A program made the translations under genes and the position numbers. Shown piece by piece: positions 40,935 to 49,870 of a stretch of 64,000 bases of DNA; the first letter of the stretch is position 1; every line of letters begins with the position of its first letter. The DNA comes from Paenibacillus tepidiphilus (GTDB lineage: Bacteria > Bacillota > Bacilli > Paenibacillales > Paenibacillaceae): assembly GCF_008635795.1 (NCBI RefSeq), contig NZ_VWRQ01000007.1, positions 186,001 to 250,000 on the forward strand. Reading direction: 5' to 3'. The notes beneath the pieces are model-generated. The model was not told the origin of the DNA and searched no databases. It saw nothing but the letters and a program-made list of their open reading frames with translations.

Positions 40935-41178
40935 GTTTTACGGAGCATAAGCTACAAGAACATCTTCGCAGTAAAACTCGCTTCGAAAGCATAGGCTTAG
41001 TTTTACGGAGCATAAGCTACAAGAACATCTTCACAGTAAAACTTGCTTCGAAAGCATAGGCTTAGTTTTACGGAGCATAAGCTACATGAACATCTTCACA
41101 GTAAAACTCGCTTCGAAAGCATAGGCTTAGTTTTACGGAGCATAAGCTACAAGAACATCTTCACAGTAAAACTTGCTC
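40935..41178. repeat. Tandem array, 65-bp unit, 3.75 copies
   Basis: Units begin at 40935, 41000, 41065 and 41130 with GTTTTACGGAGCATAAGC and differ at only a few bases; the last is cut after 49 bp. Each unit contains GCTTCGAAAGC and CATAAGC..GCATAGGCTTA elements that could pair. The array fills the gap between two glycosyltransferase genes on the minus strand; 41179-41323 holds no further feature. Confidence 0.95.
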
Positions 41179-41323
41179 CGGTCCGCCGCCCCGGCCCAGC
41201 CGGAGCAAGGGCCTGCGGGCTAACGCCAAGCCCGGTACTCCAGTATATTGAGGGGGGACAGTTACCGGCACGACAGCTGTCCCCCCGTTATCCGCACAAA
41301 TTCGGCCTGCCGGTGCTACACGC

Positions 41324-42457
41324 TCAGTTGTAAATGATCGTCAGCAGCTGGTTGACACGCTTCAGATAGGTGTGGTCCTTCAGCGTCCGTTCAAAGGCGC
41401 GCAGCGCCATCTCCCGCCGCTCCTCCTCATGGGTCAGATAGAAGCGGATCTTCTCCATCAGCTCCAGCGGAGTCGTGAAGGTGTCGATCTCCTCTCCCAC
41501 CTTGTAGAAGGAACCAAGGTCATTCCGGGCATCGCTGAGCTGCAGCGTGCCGCTGGCCGCAATCTCAAAGGTACGGGGGTTCGGCGAGGATGCGGGAATG
41601 GACAGTGCGTTGTTGTTCACCACTTCGTCGATATGGGAGCGGTGGAGATTGATGACAATCTTCGATCCGCTATAGGCGATCGCCGTCTCCTGCGGCGTCA
41701 TCCATCTGCCGATTTCGATCCGCTCGCCATAGAGCGGAGCTTCGGGCAGACGGTCCCACCAGATGCCGTTGATAACCGTGTTGTAGCTCATCAAATCAGG
41801 CATAATTTCCCGGAAGAAGGCAACCCGGTTCCAGTAGGCGGAGCCGATGAAGCTCACGTCGCGGTGAATCGGGGAATGCGTGATCGTCGGGCGGTAGTGC
41901 TCCCTGTGAGCGGCGAAAGGCAAGTAGTGTACCTTCTGGCAGCCAAGGCCGCGGTAAATTTCCACACAATTCAGCTCAAGTGTGAACACATAGTCGTAAT
42001 GGGTGACGATTTTCATCGTGAAATCGGTGTAGTAAGGATCGTCCGTCAGCCAGATGGCTGTCTTGTGACCCCTGCTGCGCAGCAGCGCAACCTGGTCCAG
42101 CGGCAAATCAAGGCCATCCAGCACCAGCACCAGATCAGGGGAATGGGTGATCGCCAGGTCCACCAGGTTCTGGCGCACATCGGTAATGGTGACGCGGGTG
42201 GCCAGCTTTTGCAGCGCGCAGATGACGGCGTCATCCAGCGGCGAGTACGGGTAGCCTTTTCCCGAGGCCACGTACAAGATATGAATGTCGCGGACCGGCA
42301 GCGGCTCTTCCGGACGGCCGTCGAGGACGGCGAGTCTTCCCCGCAAATAGCCTTCGTCGTACCCGACCTTAAATCCGGTCAGGCGTCCACGCAGCTTCTC
42401 TTCTTCCGCAGGCGACCGCAGAATGGGCGGCGCGGGCATAATAAAATGATTATCCAT
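41324..42457 (-). CDS. CgeB-like spore glycosyltransferase
   Basis: 377 residues from the ATG at 42455-42457 behind AAGGAG; an earlier in-frame ATG at 42493 is poorer. The N-terminal segment has GYDEGYLRGR repeats. The core IWLTDDPYYTDFTMKIVTHY, VFTLELNCVEIYRGLG, VSFIGSAYWNRVAFF and the C-terminal NPRTFEIAASGTLQLSD are typical of CgeB/spore-maturation glycosyltransferases. A paralogue lies directly upstream (42490-43578), and the two are adjacent in one operon. Proposed role: glycosylation of the spore surface. Confidence 0.88.
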   Translation of the reverse strand: MDNHFIMPAPPILRSPAEEEKLRGRLTGFKVGYDEGYLRGRLAVLDGRPEEPLPVRDIHILYVASGKGYPYSPLDDAVICALQKLATRVTITDVRQNLVDLAITHSPDLVLVLDGLDLPLDQVALLRSRGHKTAIWLTDDPYYTDFTMKIVTHYDYVFTLELNCVEIYRGLGCQKVHYLPFAAHREHYRPTITHSPIHRDVSFIGSAYWNRVAFFREIMPDLMSYNTVINGIWWDRLPEAPLYGERIEIGRWMTPQETAIAYSGSKIVINLHRSHIDEVVNNNALSIPASSPNPRTFEIAASGTLQLSDARNDLGSFYKVGEEIDTFTTPLELMEKIRFYLTHEEERREMALRAFERTLKDHTYLKRVNQLLTIIYN

Positions 42458-42489
42458 GAGAATTCGCTCCTTCATCCTGGTTTCCGGTT

Positions 42490-43578
42490 TCATGTCCGGG
42501 TCATGATCACATTAAGCAAATAAGGTAATCGCGAGGTGAACGTATGCCTGCTTAATGTCGTCTTCAATCCTTGCAGTGCAATCTTCCGGCGCTCCTGCTC
42601 GTGCTTCAGGTAGTAATCAATCTTCTCCTGCAATTCCTCCCCGGAGGCAAAGGTCTCCAGATCCACACCCGGACGGTACAGGCTCCCCAGGTCCTCGCGG
42701 ACATCGGTCAGCTGCATGGTGCCGCAGGCGCTGATTTCGTAGGTGCGCGGATTGATCGAGCGGGAGGGCAGCTGGAAGGTGTTGCGGTTATCCATACCGC
42801 CTTCCCAGGGACGGTGAATATTGATGACCAGCTTCGCCCCGCTGTAATAATTCGCGGTTTCCTCCGGCGGAATGAAGCCGTCCTTGATGAACGGCGACAG
42901 CTGCTCATAGCAGGACAGGCGTTCCCAGAAGCCGCCGGCGATCAGCACTTTTTTGCCCAGCAGATAGGGTGTCAGCGCATCGAACAGCTCGGTCCGGTTG
43001 CGGAAAGCATTGCCGATGAACACAATATCGTATTGATATTGCGGACCGGTGCGGCGCGGATAGAACATCTGCGGATTCACGCACAGCGGCAGATAGTGCA
43101 CGGAGATGGCCCCAAGCGACCGGTAAAACTCCAGGCAGCCCAGTTCATGGGTGAATACATGGTCGTAAGACTTGCAGATTTCGGAGGTGTCTTCTGTAAA
43201 ATAAGGATCATCGGCGAACCAGATCGCTGTCGGGATTCCCAGCTTGCGGATTTCGCTGATCTGCTCCAGATGGTTGCTTGGAAATACATGCAGTCCGTTC
43301 ATGACCAGCACTGCATCCGGCATCTCCCGGGCAGCCACCTCCAGCATCGTCTCCGGCGCGCTGATCACCAGTTCAGTCACCAGCTGCTGGAGCGCCTCCG
43401 TTATTCCGGTGTCTATAGCCTGAAACCCTTGCGGAACATACATGATCTTGATGGCCCTGCGCGATTCCACTTCCGGTGAATTCAGGCGTTTCACTGCTTC
43501 GCATAATCCAAGGCGGTATCCCTCCCGGTACCCTTCACGGTAATCCGGGGGATGCTTCCTTTGCTTTTTCGCATTCAC
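42490..43578 (-). CDS. CgeB-like spore glycosyltransferase (paralogue)
   Basis: About 362 residues from the GTG at 43576-43578 behind GGCAGGGTG; TTG or GTG starts slightly upstream are possible. It has the same motif series as its neighbour: YREGYREGYRLG at the N-terminus, IWFADDPYFTEDTSEICKSY, VFTHELGCLEFYRSLG, IVFIGNAFRNRTELF and NPRTYEISACGTMQLTD. A tandem duplication followed by divergence is likely. Confidence 0.88.
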   Translation of the reverse strand: MNAKKQRKHPPDYREGYREGYRLGLCEAVKRLNSPEVESRRAIKIMYVPQGFQAIDTGITEALQQLVTELVISAPETMLEVAAREMPDAVLVMNGLHVFPSNHLEQISEIRKLGIPTAIWFADDPYFTEDTSEICKSYDHVFTHELGCLEFYRSLGAISVHYLPLCVNPQMFYPRRTGPQYQYDIVFIGNAFRNRTELFDALTPYLLGKKVLIAGGFWERLSCYEQLSPFIKDGFIPPEETANYYSGAKLVINIHRPWEGGMDNRNTFQLPSRSINPRTYEISACGTMQLTDVREDLGSLYRPGVDLETFASGEELQEKIDYYLKHEQERRKIALQGLKTTLSRHTFTSRLPYLLNVIMTRT

Positions 43579-44123
43579 GGCTTTCACCCTGCCCCGTCGT
43601 ATTCTCAAGACAGTAGTACTATATGCGGAGTCAGCATTCGTCTCATGGACACCTGTCTGTATTCCGCTGAAAATTGGCAGATGCCCCCCATGCTTCGCCC
43701 GGACCAGCCCGCACCTTTGCAGATTCCCTCCACTCAGGTAAACTGACTTATAGAGAAGCTTAGAATATCCATTTAAGGAAACTGGCAGGTTAGTTGCACT
43801 TTGTACAACTAAACTCTTCTATATCAGTGGTGGGGAAGAGATAGTTGTATTCCGTACATCTAAAAGCGGGGAAATTCTATTTTTCCGGCACATCCAAGGG
43901 TTTTAGTTGCAGAAAGTACAACTATAGTGACTAAACAGCCGATACTTGTGGAAATAGTTGCAGAAACTGCAATTAGAGCTAAAACGCAATTAGAGCTAAA
44001 ACTGCAACTAGATCTAAAACTTCCAAAGAACTGATACGCAAAATAGAAGTGAAGCTACATCTGAAACTATATCTATCTCATACTCCAAAATCTCAAATCA
44101 CGAAGAATAGGAGAGTGGTTTAA
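43579..44123. other. Intergenic region holding dyad array 1
   Basis: 545 bp without a supported gene. The array at 43791-43975 (separate entry) lies in its centre; a partial fifth dyad (GCAATTAGAGC, ACTGCAACTAG) follows at about 43985-44011. It is the upstream region of both the CgeB-like gene (-) and the ATPase gene (+). Confidence 0.6.
43791..43975. repeat. Array 1 of four 21-bp dyads (TAGTTG..N9..CAACTA type)
   Basis: Copies begin at 43791, 43842, 43904 and 43955, that is at spacings of 51, 62 and 51 bp. Each starts TAGTTG and ends with the mirror, such as ACAACTA or GCAATTA. The array at 49229-49414 has the same number of copies and nearly the same spacings, and both end in ACTGCAATTAGAGCT. 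Confidence 0.85.
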
Positions 44124-44888
44124 GTGAGCATCTATTCCGGGGAAGCGCAGCTCTATCTCCGTCATGCGGAGCTGCTGCGCGGACAAATCCCGTCTTTCCG
44201 GCAATACCCGTTTCACTTACCTGCGGTCCGGGAGCTCAGGCGTCTTGAATTCACGCATCCGGTAACCTTTCTGGTCGGAGAGAACGGAACCGGCAAATCG
44301 ACACTCCTGGAAGGAATCGCTGCGGCGTGGGGCTTTAATCCGGAGGGCGGGACACTGAATTACAGCTTCAGCACGCAGGCCACCCATTCCGGATTGCATG
44401 AATATCTGCGGCTGGCCCGGGGAGTCCGGCGGCCGAAGGACGGCTTTTTTCTGCGGGCGGAAAGCTTCTATAACGTGGCTACTTATATTGACCAACTGGA
44501 CGAGGAGCCCTTCGGGCCGCCGCTGAAGAATTCCTACGGAGGCAAATCGCTGCATGAGCAGTCGCACGGAGAATCGTTCTTCGCGACGTTTGTCCACCGT
44601 TTCGGTGGTCAGGGGCTGTATCTGCTGGATGAGCCGGAGGCCGCTCTTTCGCCGCTGCGGCAAATGTCCCTACTGGTGCGCATGCATGAGCTGGTGGAGA
44701 GCCGGTCGCAATTCATCATCGCTACGCATTCGCCCATCCTGCTGGGCTACCCCGGGGCGCAGATCTACATGCTGGATGGAGAGGCCATCCGGAGCGTGGA
44801 ATACGAGGAAACGGATCATTACGCCATCACCAAGGCGTTCCTGAACGACCGCAGCGGAATGCTGCGTGAACTGCTGGGCAGCGAGTAG
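44124..44888 (+). CDS. AAA-family (ABC/SMC-like) ATPase
   Basis: 254 residues with a GTG start about 10 bases after AGGAG. Walker A LVGENGTGKSTLLEG at about 50, a signature-like SHGESFF segment at about 147, Walker B LYLLDEPEAALSP and the H-loop IATHSPILL. This is a single nucleotide-binding domain with no membrane part, of the predicted-ATPase type found in many genomes. It stands alone; no partner gene is adjacent. Its function is unknown. Confidence 0.85.
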   Translation: MSIYSGEAQLYLRHAELLRGQIPSFRQYPFHLPAVRELRRLEFTHPVTFLVGENGTGKSTLLEGIAAAWGFNPEGGTLNYSFSTQATHSGLHEYLRLARGVRRPKDGFFLRAESFYNVATYIDQLDEEPFGPPLKNSYGGKSLHEQSHGESFFATFVHRFGGQGLYLLDEPEAALSPLRQMSLLVRMHELVESRSQFIIATHSPILLGYPGAQIYMLDGEAIRSVEYEETDHYAITKAFLNDRSGMLRELLGSE

Positions 44889-45190
44889 GCCAAGGAATCG
44901 GTAGCTTACCGGCTTGGGTGCGGGAGGCAGCGTTTCTGCTGTGCTGTGTGTCCTCGTTTGTGAAGGTAAACCACTAAACAGAGCTCGCAGGACAGCTATC
45001 GCAAAGTCCCGCAGGCCTGTCGTCGCAGCGCCACGCAGGACCGCTGCCGCAGAGCCTGAAATAAGTCCACGAAAAGTGCGCAACCCCTGCCTGCCAACGC
45101 TTACGGACTCCGTAACAGCCGGCACAACCACTATTTTGCCCAAACAACGTCTCTACGGTCCGCATAAACCGGGAGCTATAGCTCAAGAAC

Positions 45191-45338
45191 GATCTGGCCC
45201 AGCAGAGGCAGCACTGTGTCCAATCCTTGCACGTCCAGTAAAGGCAGAGGGTTATCCATAACATTTGCACGCCCAGCAGAAGCAGCAGTGCGTTCAATCC
45301 TTGCACCCTCGCCAGCATCGCAGCAGTGTGTCCACTTC
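45191..45338. repeat. Four degenerate 36-38-bp tandem units
   Basis: Units begin at about 45191, 45228, 45265 and 45301; three start with TTGCAC, and all share CCAGCAGA.GCAG-like cores. Divergence between units is high, and there are no spacers as in CRISPR. Confidence 0.6.
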
Positions 45339-45385
45339 TTTTCTTTTCACCACTATGCTCTCGGCCCTTCCAACTTGCGCCCACG

Positions 45386-45424
45386 ACAAAAAGACACTCC
45401 GGCGAATAAGCCAAAGTGTCTTTA
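45386..45424 (-). terminator. Terminator of the Spo0E-like gene
   Basis: On the minus strand AAAGACACT pairs with AGTGTCTTT around a 16-base loop and is followed by TTG. Confidence 0.75.
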
Positions 45425-45447
45425 ATCCGTCCCTTGCGACAGCTTCT

Positions 45448-45621
45448 CTAAATGAGCTGGTCGTCCTTGTCGGCAAGGAAATCAATGTACTCGTTAATGA
45501 GCGCGTCGAGCTTGATGGACTGCCTCAGCACTCTTGCATCCTGCATTCCAAGCTCCAGAGCCATGCGGTTCAGCTCCTGTCTGGCCTGCTCGATTCTGAT
45601 TTTATATTCCTCATTCCCCAT
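45448..45621 (-). CDS. Spo0E-like aspartyl-phosphate phosphatase
   Basis: 57 residues beginning MGNEEYKIRIEQARQELNRM. The segment VLRQSIKLDALINEYI contains the SxxLDxLI signature of the Spo0E family, small two-helix phosphatases that dephosphorylate Spo0A~P and so delay sporulation. AAGGGGG lies six bases before the ATG, and a terminator follows. Length is typical for the family. Confidence 0.88.
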   Translation of the reverse strand: MGNEEYKIRIEQARQELNRMALELGMQDARVLRQSIKLDALINEYIDFLADKDDQLI

Positions 45622-45791
45622 ATTGGCCCCCTTCTTCGCTGAGGCTGTTTCAAGCCGATTTCTATTAATTTACTAAAGTTCCAAACACATTGTATTCCAT
45701 AATAGGCCCAAGGGTCAATTGATGATCAGCAAAATTAAGCCCAGGTAACGGATTTTCGCCAAGGGGCAGGACGCTCCCGGAACGCGCTCAG

Positions 45792-47219
45792 TTAACCGGT
45801 CTTCAGAGACCGCGCCAGCTTCACCAGCTTGTGTACTGCCCAGGTCAGCATGACCACGGCCATCATATCAAAAGACACGTTGAACATGAACAGATGCTTG
45901 CCGATATCCGCCCGTCCGTCGCCGAGAATCGGCACCAGGAACGAGAAGATGCCGATAAGTCCCAGCAGCATCAGCAGTTCTCCGGCAATCCGCCTGCGCG
46001 CTTCGCGCGTCCGGAAGTATTCATAGCATATCCCGGCATAATAGAGAAGATAGAACACACCGAGGAACCACAGCGTATCCGGGACATGCTCCCGTTTGAA
46101 CTGGCTCCACCCGCTGTATGCATAAGTCAGTGCGCCAGCAGGCTTGCCTTCGCCCTTCTCATAGTTTCCCAGATAGTAGGGACGGATATCCATGCTGTTC
46201 GCAGCCGCATATTCCATATTGCCCACCAGCCGCGCGGGATGCTTCAGATAGAACAGCAGCACATCGCCGTGTGAGATCCGGTCATAGAAATCGGCCTGCA
46301 GCGATGGATCATCCTGTTTAATAGCCGTATCCGTCTGAAAATAATTGGTTCCCGCCAGCACCTTCAGCCGCTCCGGCAAGCCCAGATCCTGCAAATCTCC
46401 CTCCACATCCGGGGATTCATTGAGAATCCCGAAGAAAACCGTCTGGTAGAGATTGATATGCTTAAGCTCCTTCGGTGCCGTCACATACAGGATAACGGAC
46501 AAGAGGAATATCGCGGCCGCGAACCAGCGCGCCGTCTTCTTCCACTTCCCCTTTCCGTCAAGCTTCGCCAGACGCAGAAAGATCAGGGCGAAGGCAATGC
46601 CTACGGGAGCATTTTGGATTTTGGAGCAGACGAGGAAGAGTACCGCTATCATAAACAGCGTCAATCCCTTGACCGCAGGCGTCTCCTGAGCCGTCAACTG
46701 TAAGCCAAGCGCAAAAGCAAGCAGCATAAAGACCATTGAAACCGGCTCGCCGAACAGCGAATTGAAGTATGCCAGATACCCGATATCATAAAAGACAAAC
46801 AGCACGGCCGCCGCCAGCACCAGTCCCGTTACATAGGAGCCCTTGGCCCCCAGCTTTACGATGAGCCAGGTGGCCGCCAGCAGCAGCAGGCCGTACACAG
46901 CCGCCAGCAAACGGATGTCGAAGTAGCTGCCATGGAAGATTCCGGCCGCAAGTCTCGGCAGCAGCACCAGCAGAATCTGCGAGGAAGGATAGAAGCCGAG
47001 AAACAGATTTTCATAGGAGAACCTGGAGTGACTATAGCTGAAGAAGCGGTCAGCATAGCTCTCTGCTTCGTCGTAATAGTGCAGACCCACCGTATTCATC
47101 ATCCGCAGGAAATCACCATTGTCGGCTACACCCACAAACGGCTGCAGGAACAGCAGATACAGGATCAATCCAAGGCCTATTAGAATTGCCAGCATTTCCG
47201 GTCTTTTCAGCTTCTTCAT
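45792..47219 (-). CDS. Polytopic membrane glycosyltransferase, WsfD-like
   Basis: 475 residues with about ten membrane segments. An N-terminal acidic site follows the first segment (VGVADNGDFLRMMNTVGL), as in GT-C transferases, and an extracytoplasmic loop lies at about 255-370. It resembles the glycan hexose transferase WsfD named in Paenibacillus/Geobacillus S-layer glycan clusters; that assignment comes from memory of the family. The gene starts nine bases after the stop of the LTA-synthase-like gene, so the two form an operon. Confidence 0.78.
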   Translation of the reverse strand: MKKLKRPEMLAILIGLGLILYLLFLQPFVGVADNGDFLRMMNTVGLHYYDEAESYADRFFSYSHSRFSYENLFLGFYPSSQILLVLLPRLAAGIFHGSYFDIRLLAAVYGLLLLAATWLIVKLGAKGSYVTGLVLAAAVLFVFYDIGYLAYFNSLFGEPVSMVFMLLAFALGLQLTAQETPAVKGLTLFMIAVLFLVCSKIQNAPVGIAFALIFLRLAKLDGKGKWKKTARWFAAAIFLLSVILYVTAPKELKHINLYQTVFFGILNESPDVEGDLQDLGLPERLKVLAGTNYFQTDTAIKQDDPSLQADFYDRISHGDVLLFYLKHPARLVGNMEYAAANSMDIRPYYLGNYEKGEGKPAGALTYAYSGWSQFKREHVPDTLWFLGVFYLLYYAGICYEYFRTREARRRIAGELLMLLGLIGIFSFLVPILGDGRADIGKHLFMFNVSFDMMAVVMLTWAVHKLVKLARSLKTG

Positions 47220-47228
47220 AGCATCCCC

Positions 47229-49130
47229 TTACCGCTGCGGCAGCAGCTTCACGTATTCATCGGACAATTTCATAAGCTTCAGAATGTAATCATAATCGCT
47301 GCGATACTGGCTGAAATCCTCAACCGGCGCAAGCGTTGACAGCGATACTGCCTCACCGTCGTCAAAGCCGGCGCCGGGAACGAACATAATATCGTTATTA
47401 AAGAACGATCCCGTCGGCAGATAATAACGCATCCCCACCACATTGCGGTCAATGTTCAGCAGATCCTGGCCAAAGGCTGTGAAGTCCTCATTCTCCAGCG
47501 ACAGGCCGAGCAGATTTGCGAGAGTCGGAACAAAATCAAGCTGACCGCCCGTCTGGTTCACTGTCATTCCTTCCGCCATCCCGGGCACATGCACAATGAA
47601 CGGAATGTTGAACCGGCTGACCCGCGAGTGGTACGGAATACCTAGCGCTTCCTCAACCTGCTCCGGCGGAACATCCTTCGGCTGCAAGCCGAAATGGTCT
47701 CCGTACAGCACCAGCACGGTATTATCCCATAACCCTTCGCGCTTCAGCGATTCAATCAGGGTGCCAATGGCATAGTCGGTGTAATTGATCGCTGTCAGAT
47801 AGTCGCCGAGCATCGTATCCTTCAGCTCACCCGGCAAGGTGATCCGTTTGGCTTCCTCCGGAATACGGAACGGATGATGGCTGGACACAGTGACGAACTG
47901 GGCATAGAAAGGGGTGCCTTGGCGCTGTAAGGCGCTCAGCTTCTCTACTCCTGTAATATAAAGCTGTTCGTCGGAAGCGCCGAAGGAATTGAAATGGTCG
48001 TTCTTAAAATAACCCTTGTCATAATAACCGTTAAAGCCCAGCGCCGGATACATCTGATTGCGGTTCCAGAATCCGGCCTTGTTCACATGAAACGTATAGG
48101 CTTCATACCCCTTCTCTCTCAGCAGGCGGGGCAGACTTGGCAGCGTGCGGTCACTGAAGCCGGTGGACATCGCGAGCGAGCCGATCGGATAGATCGAGGT
48201 ATTACTCATGAACTCGGCATCGGAGGTGTTGCCCGGACCGATCTGCTGAAACACGCGCGGGAAGTAGAAGCTTTCTCCGATCAGCCCGTTCAGCACAGGC
48301 GTCAGCTCTTGACCGTCCAGCGACTGCAGAATAGGGAAGTTCTGGAATGCCTCCATTTGAATCACAATTACATTTTTACCCTTCTGTGAACCAAAATAAC
48401 CAGGAAGCGTGCCCGCCGGGCTGGCGCTATACGCGTAGGAGTCTTGAAGCGCCTTGACTTCGGCTATCGTCGTCTTTATGTCTCCGGTCCCGATCAGGCC
48501 GTTGTCTTCGCGGGCTTTGATGGCCGCCACCGCCTCATAGTTAAGGAACCCCGCACTCTCTGCCTGAACCAGCTCATTGGTAATATCGCGGGCGTTTCCG
48601 ATCGAATACACCGACAAGGCACCTCCGCCGATAACCGAGACCAGAATAACGCTCCAAAAAGCTCTTCGTACGCTGCGCGGCGGATTACGCCGGATATCCC
48701 GGTTAGCCGTTCCTCCCCTCCATCTGCGGAGCAGTGCATAGATCACCAGCACCGCCAGATCGGCAAAGAACAGATAATCCACCGCCTGTACTGTCGATTC
48801 CACACTCTCCTTGACCTGAAACACCTGATTCAGCTCATAAAAAGCAAGATAGGTCGGCACCGAGCCGAAATGGTTGAAATACACGCTGCTCGCAAACAGC
48901 AGCACCGACAGCACCCCGTTAAATACCCAGTAAACCGCAGTCCGCGCCCGCGCCGGTGTGACCAGCGTCAGCAGCCCCAGCAGCAGCAGGACCGGAGCAA
49001 GATCATACGCAATCCATTCCCAGGCGATCCGCTCAAAAAACAGCAGACGCACAAGCAGCAGCTTAAGCCACAGCAGGCCCGCGACAAGGTAGAAATGTGC
49101 GCTTAACTGCCCATAGGTCTTTTTCATCAT
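47229..49130 (-). CDS. LTA synthase-family phosphoglycerol transferase
   Basis: 633 residues from the ATG at 49128-49130 behind AGGAGAG. Five N-terminal membrane segments precede an extracellular sulfatase-fold domain: VIVIQMEAFQNFP with the first metal Glu, the nucleophile Thr in NTSDAEFMSNTS at about residue 302, FYAQFVTVSSHHPF and LVLYGDHFG (metal Asp/His). Family role: transfer of glycerol phosphate from phosphatidylglycerol to lipoteichoic acid or a related polymer. B. subtilis has several paralogues, one used in sporulation. Co-transcribed with the WsfD-like gene. Confidence 0.92.
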   Translation of the reverse strand: MMKKTYGQLSAHFYLVAGLLWLKLLLVRLLFFERIAWEWIAYDLAPVLLLLGLLTLVTPARARTAVYWVFNGVLSVLLFASSVYFNHFGSVPTYLAFYELNQVFQVKESVESTVQAVDYLFFADLAVLVIYALLRRWRGGTANRDIRRNPPRSVRRAFWSVILVSVIGGGALSVYSIGNARDITNELVQAESAGFLNYEAVAAIKAREDNGLIGTGDIKTTIAEVKALQDSYAYSASPAGTLPGYFGSQKGKNVIVIQMEAFQNFPILQSLDGQELTPVLNGLIGESFYFPRVFQQIGPGNTSDAEFMSNTSIYPIGSLAMSTGFSDRTLPSLPRLLREKGYEAYTFHVNKAGFWNRNQMYPALGFNGYYDKGYFKNDHFNSFGASDEQLYITGVEKLSALQRQGTPFYAQFVTVSSHHPFRIPEEAKRITLPGELKDTMLGDYLTAINYTDYAIGTLIESLKREGLWDNTVLVLYGDHFGLQPKDVPPEQVEEALGIPYHSRVSRFNIPFIVHVPGMAEGMTVNQTGGQLDFVPTLANLLGLSLENEDFTAFGQDLLNIDRNVVGMRYYLPTGSFFNNDIMFVPGAGFDDGEAVSLSTLAPVEDFSQYRSDYDYILKLMKLSDEYVKLLPQR

Positions 49131-49228
49131 TTTCACTCTCTCCTGCAATAGAATCTACTATTATTTGTGCGCTGAAGCAGCTCCGGCACCTGAACACATG
49201 TGCTCAGGGGAAGGGAATAGCATGCGTT

Positions 49229-49414
49229 TAATTGTACTTCGTACAGCTATTTCCGCTAAAAACCACCGAATAACCGGTATAGTTGTATTCTCTGCAATTA
49301 AAGTCCGGGGAAAACCCAGAAGCAGCAGGAATTACCGAAAATAGTTGTACGAAGTACAGCTAAGCTCATAAAAAGTACTGATTCGGCTGATTTAGTTGTA
49401 CAAACTGCAATTAG
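49229..49414. repeat. Array 2 of four 21-bp dyads, same layout as array 1
   Basis: Copies begin at 49229, 49280, 49342 and 49394 (spacings 51, 62 and 52 bp). Example arms are AGTTGTACGAAGTACAGCT. The last copy and the following AGAGCT match the end of array 1. It lies about 100 bp upstream of the LTA-synthase-like gene. Confidence 0.85.
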
Positions 49415-49454
49415 AGCTCTCCCCGGGTGGTCGCCCGTTACTACTAGCGGGGGG

Positions 49455-49660
49455 ATTCTTCCTGCTGGCGCTCTTCTCCGGCATTCTTCTTGCTGGCATA
49501 CTTCCTGCTGCTATCTTCCTGCTGGCAAACTTCCTGCTGCTCTCTTCCACCTGTCATTCTGCCTGCCGGCTCTCTTCTTCCTCGCACTCTATTCCTGCCA
49601 TTCTTCTTTCTGGCACTCTTCCTGCCACTTTTCTTTCTGGCCTTCTGCCTGTCATACGCC
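49455..49660. repeat. Degenerate CTTCCTGCTGGCA-type repeats
   Basis: About ten imperfect tandem copies of a 12-24-bp pyrimidine-rich unit (CTTCCTGCTGGC, CTTCTTTCTGGC, CTTCCTGCCA). Both open frames over it are low-complexity, with no ribosome binding site, so it is treated as non-coding. The rest of 49131-49870 holds dyad array 2 and a terminator. Confidence 0.7.
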
Positions 49661-49824
49661 CAGTCTCGTCCCAGCGCTGAATCCTCACTCGTTCGGCGTA
49701 CAAAGTCATACAGTACATCCAGCAGTTTGTAAACTGCAATCCTGCTTTCTGTAAAATAACGGATTTCAATAGTATATCAATACTTCATATCCAGTTCAAA
49801 GTGGACGCCCCAGGCTCCGAATAG

Positions 49825-49860
49825 AAAAAGGACGCCAGCCCGGCTGCCGGGCTGGCGTCC
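49825..49860 (-). terminator. Terminator of the sigma/anti-sigma operon
   Basis: GGACGCCAGCCCGG pairs with CCGGGCTGGCGTCC around CAG, followed by TTTTTC on the minus strand. Confidence 0.93.
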
Positions 49861-49870
49861 ACAGAATACT

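Larger units (their letters stand above)
44889..45447. other. Intergenic region with degenerate 37-bp repeats and a terminator
   Basis: 559 bp. Open frames here (for example 44914-45261 on the plus strand) have no ribosome binding site and low-complexity, Arg/Pro-rich content, so I call no gene. It contains the repeat at 45191-45338 and the spo0E terminator. Confidence 0.55.

Noticed and set aside
40935-41178. 65-bp repeats considered as a CRISPR array
   Set aside because: Units are directly contiguous with no unique spacers, and no cas genes are near.
44914-45261. Possible 115-codon gene on the plus strand
   Set aside because: No ribosome binding site, low-complexity content and overlap with degenerate repeats.
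49396-49680. Possible Leu/Ser-rich peptide gene
   Set aside because: The frame arises from pyrimidine-rich repeats and starts inside a dyad of array 2. No start signal.
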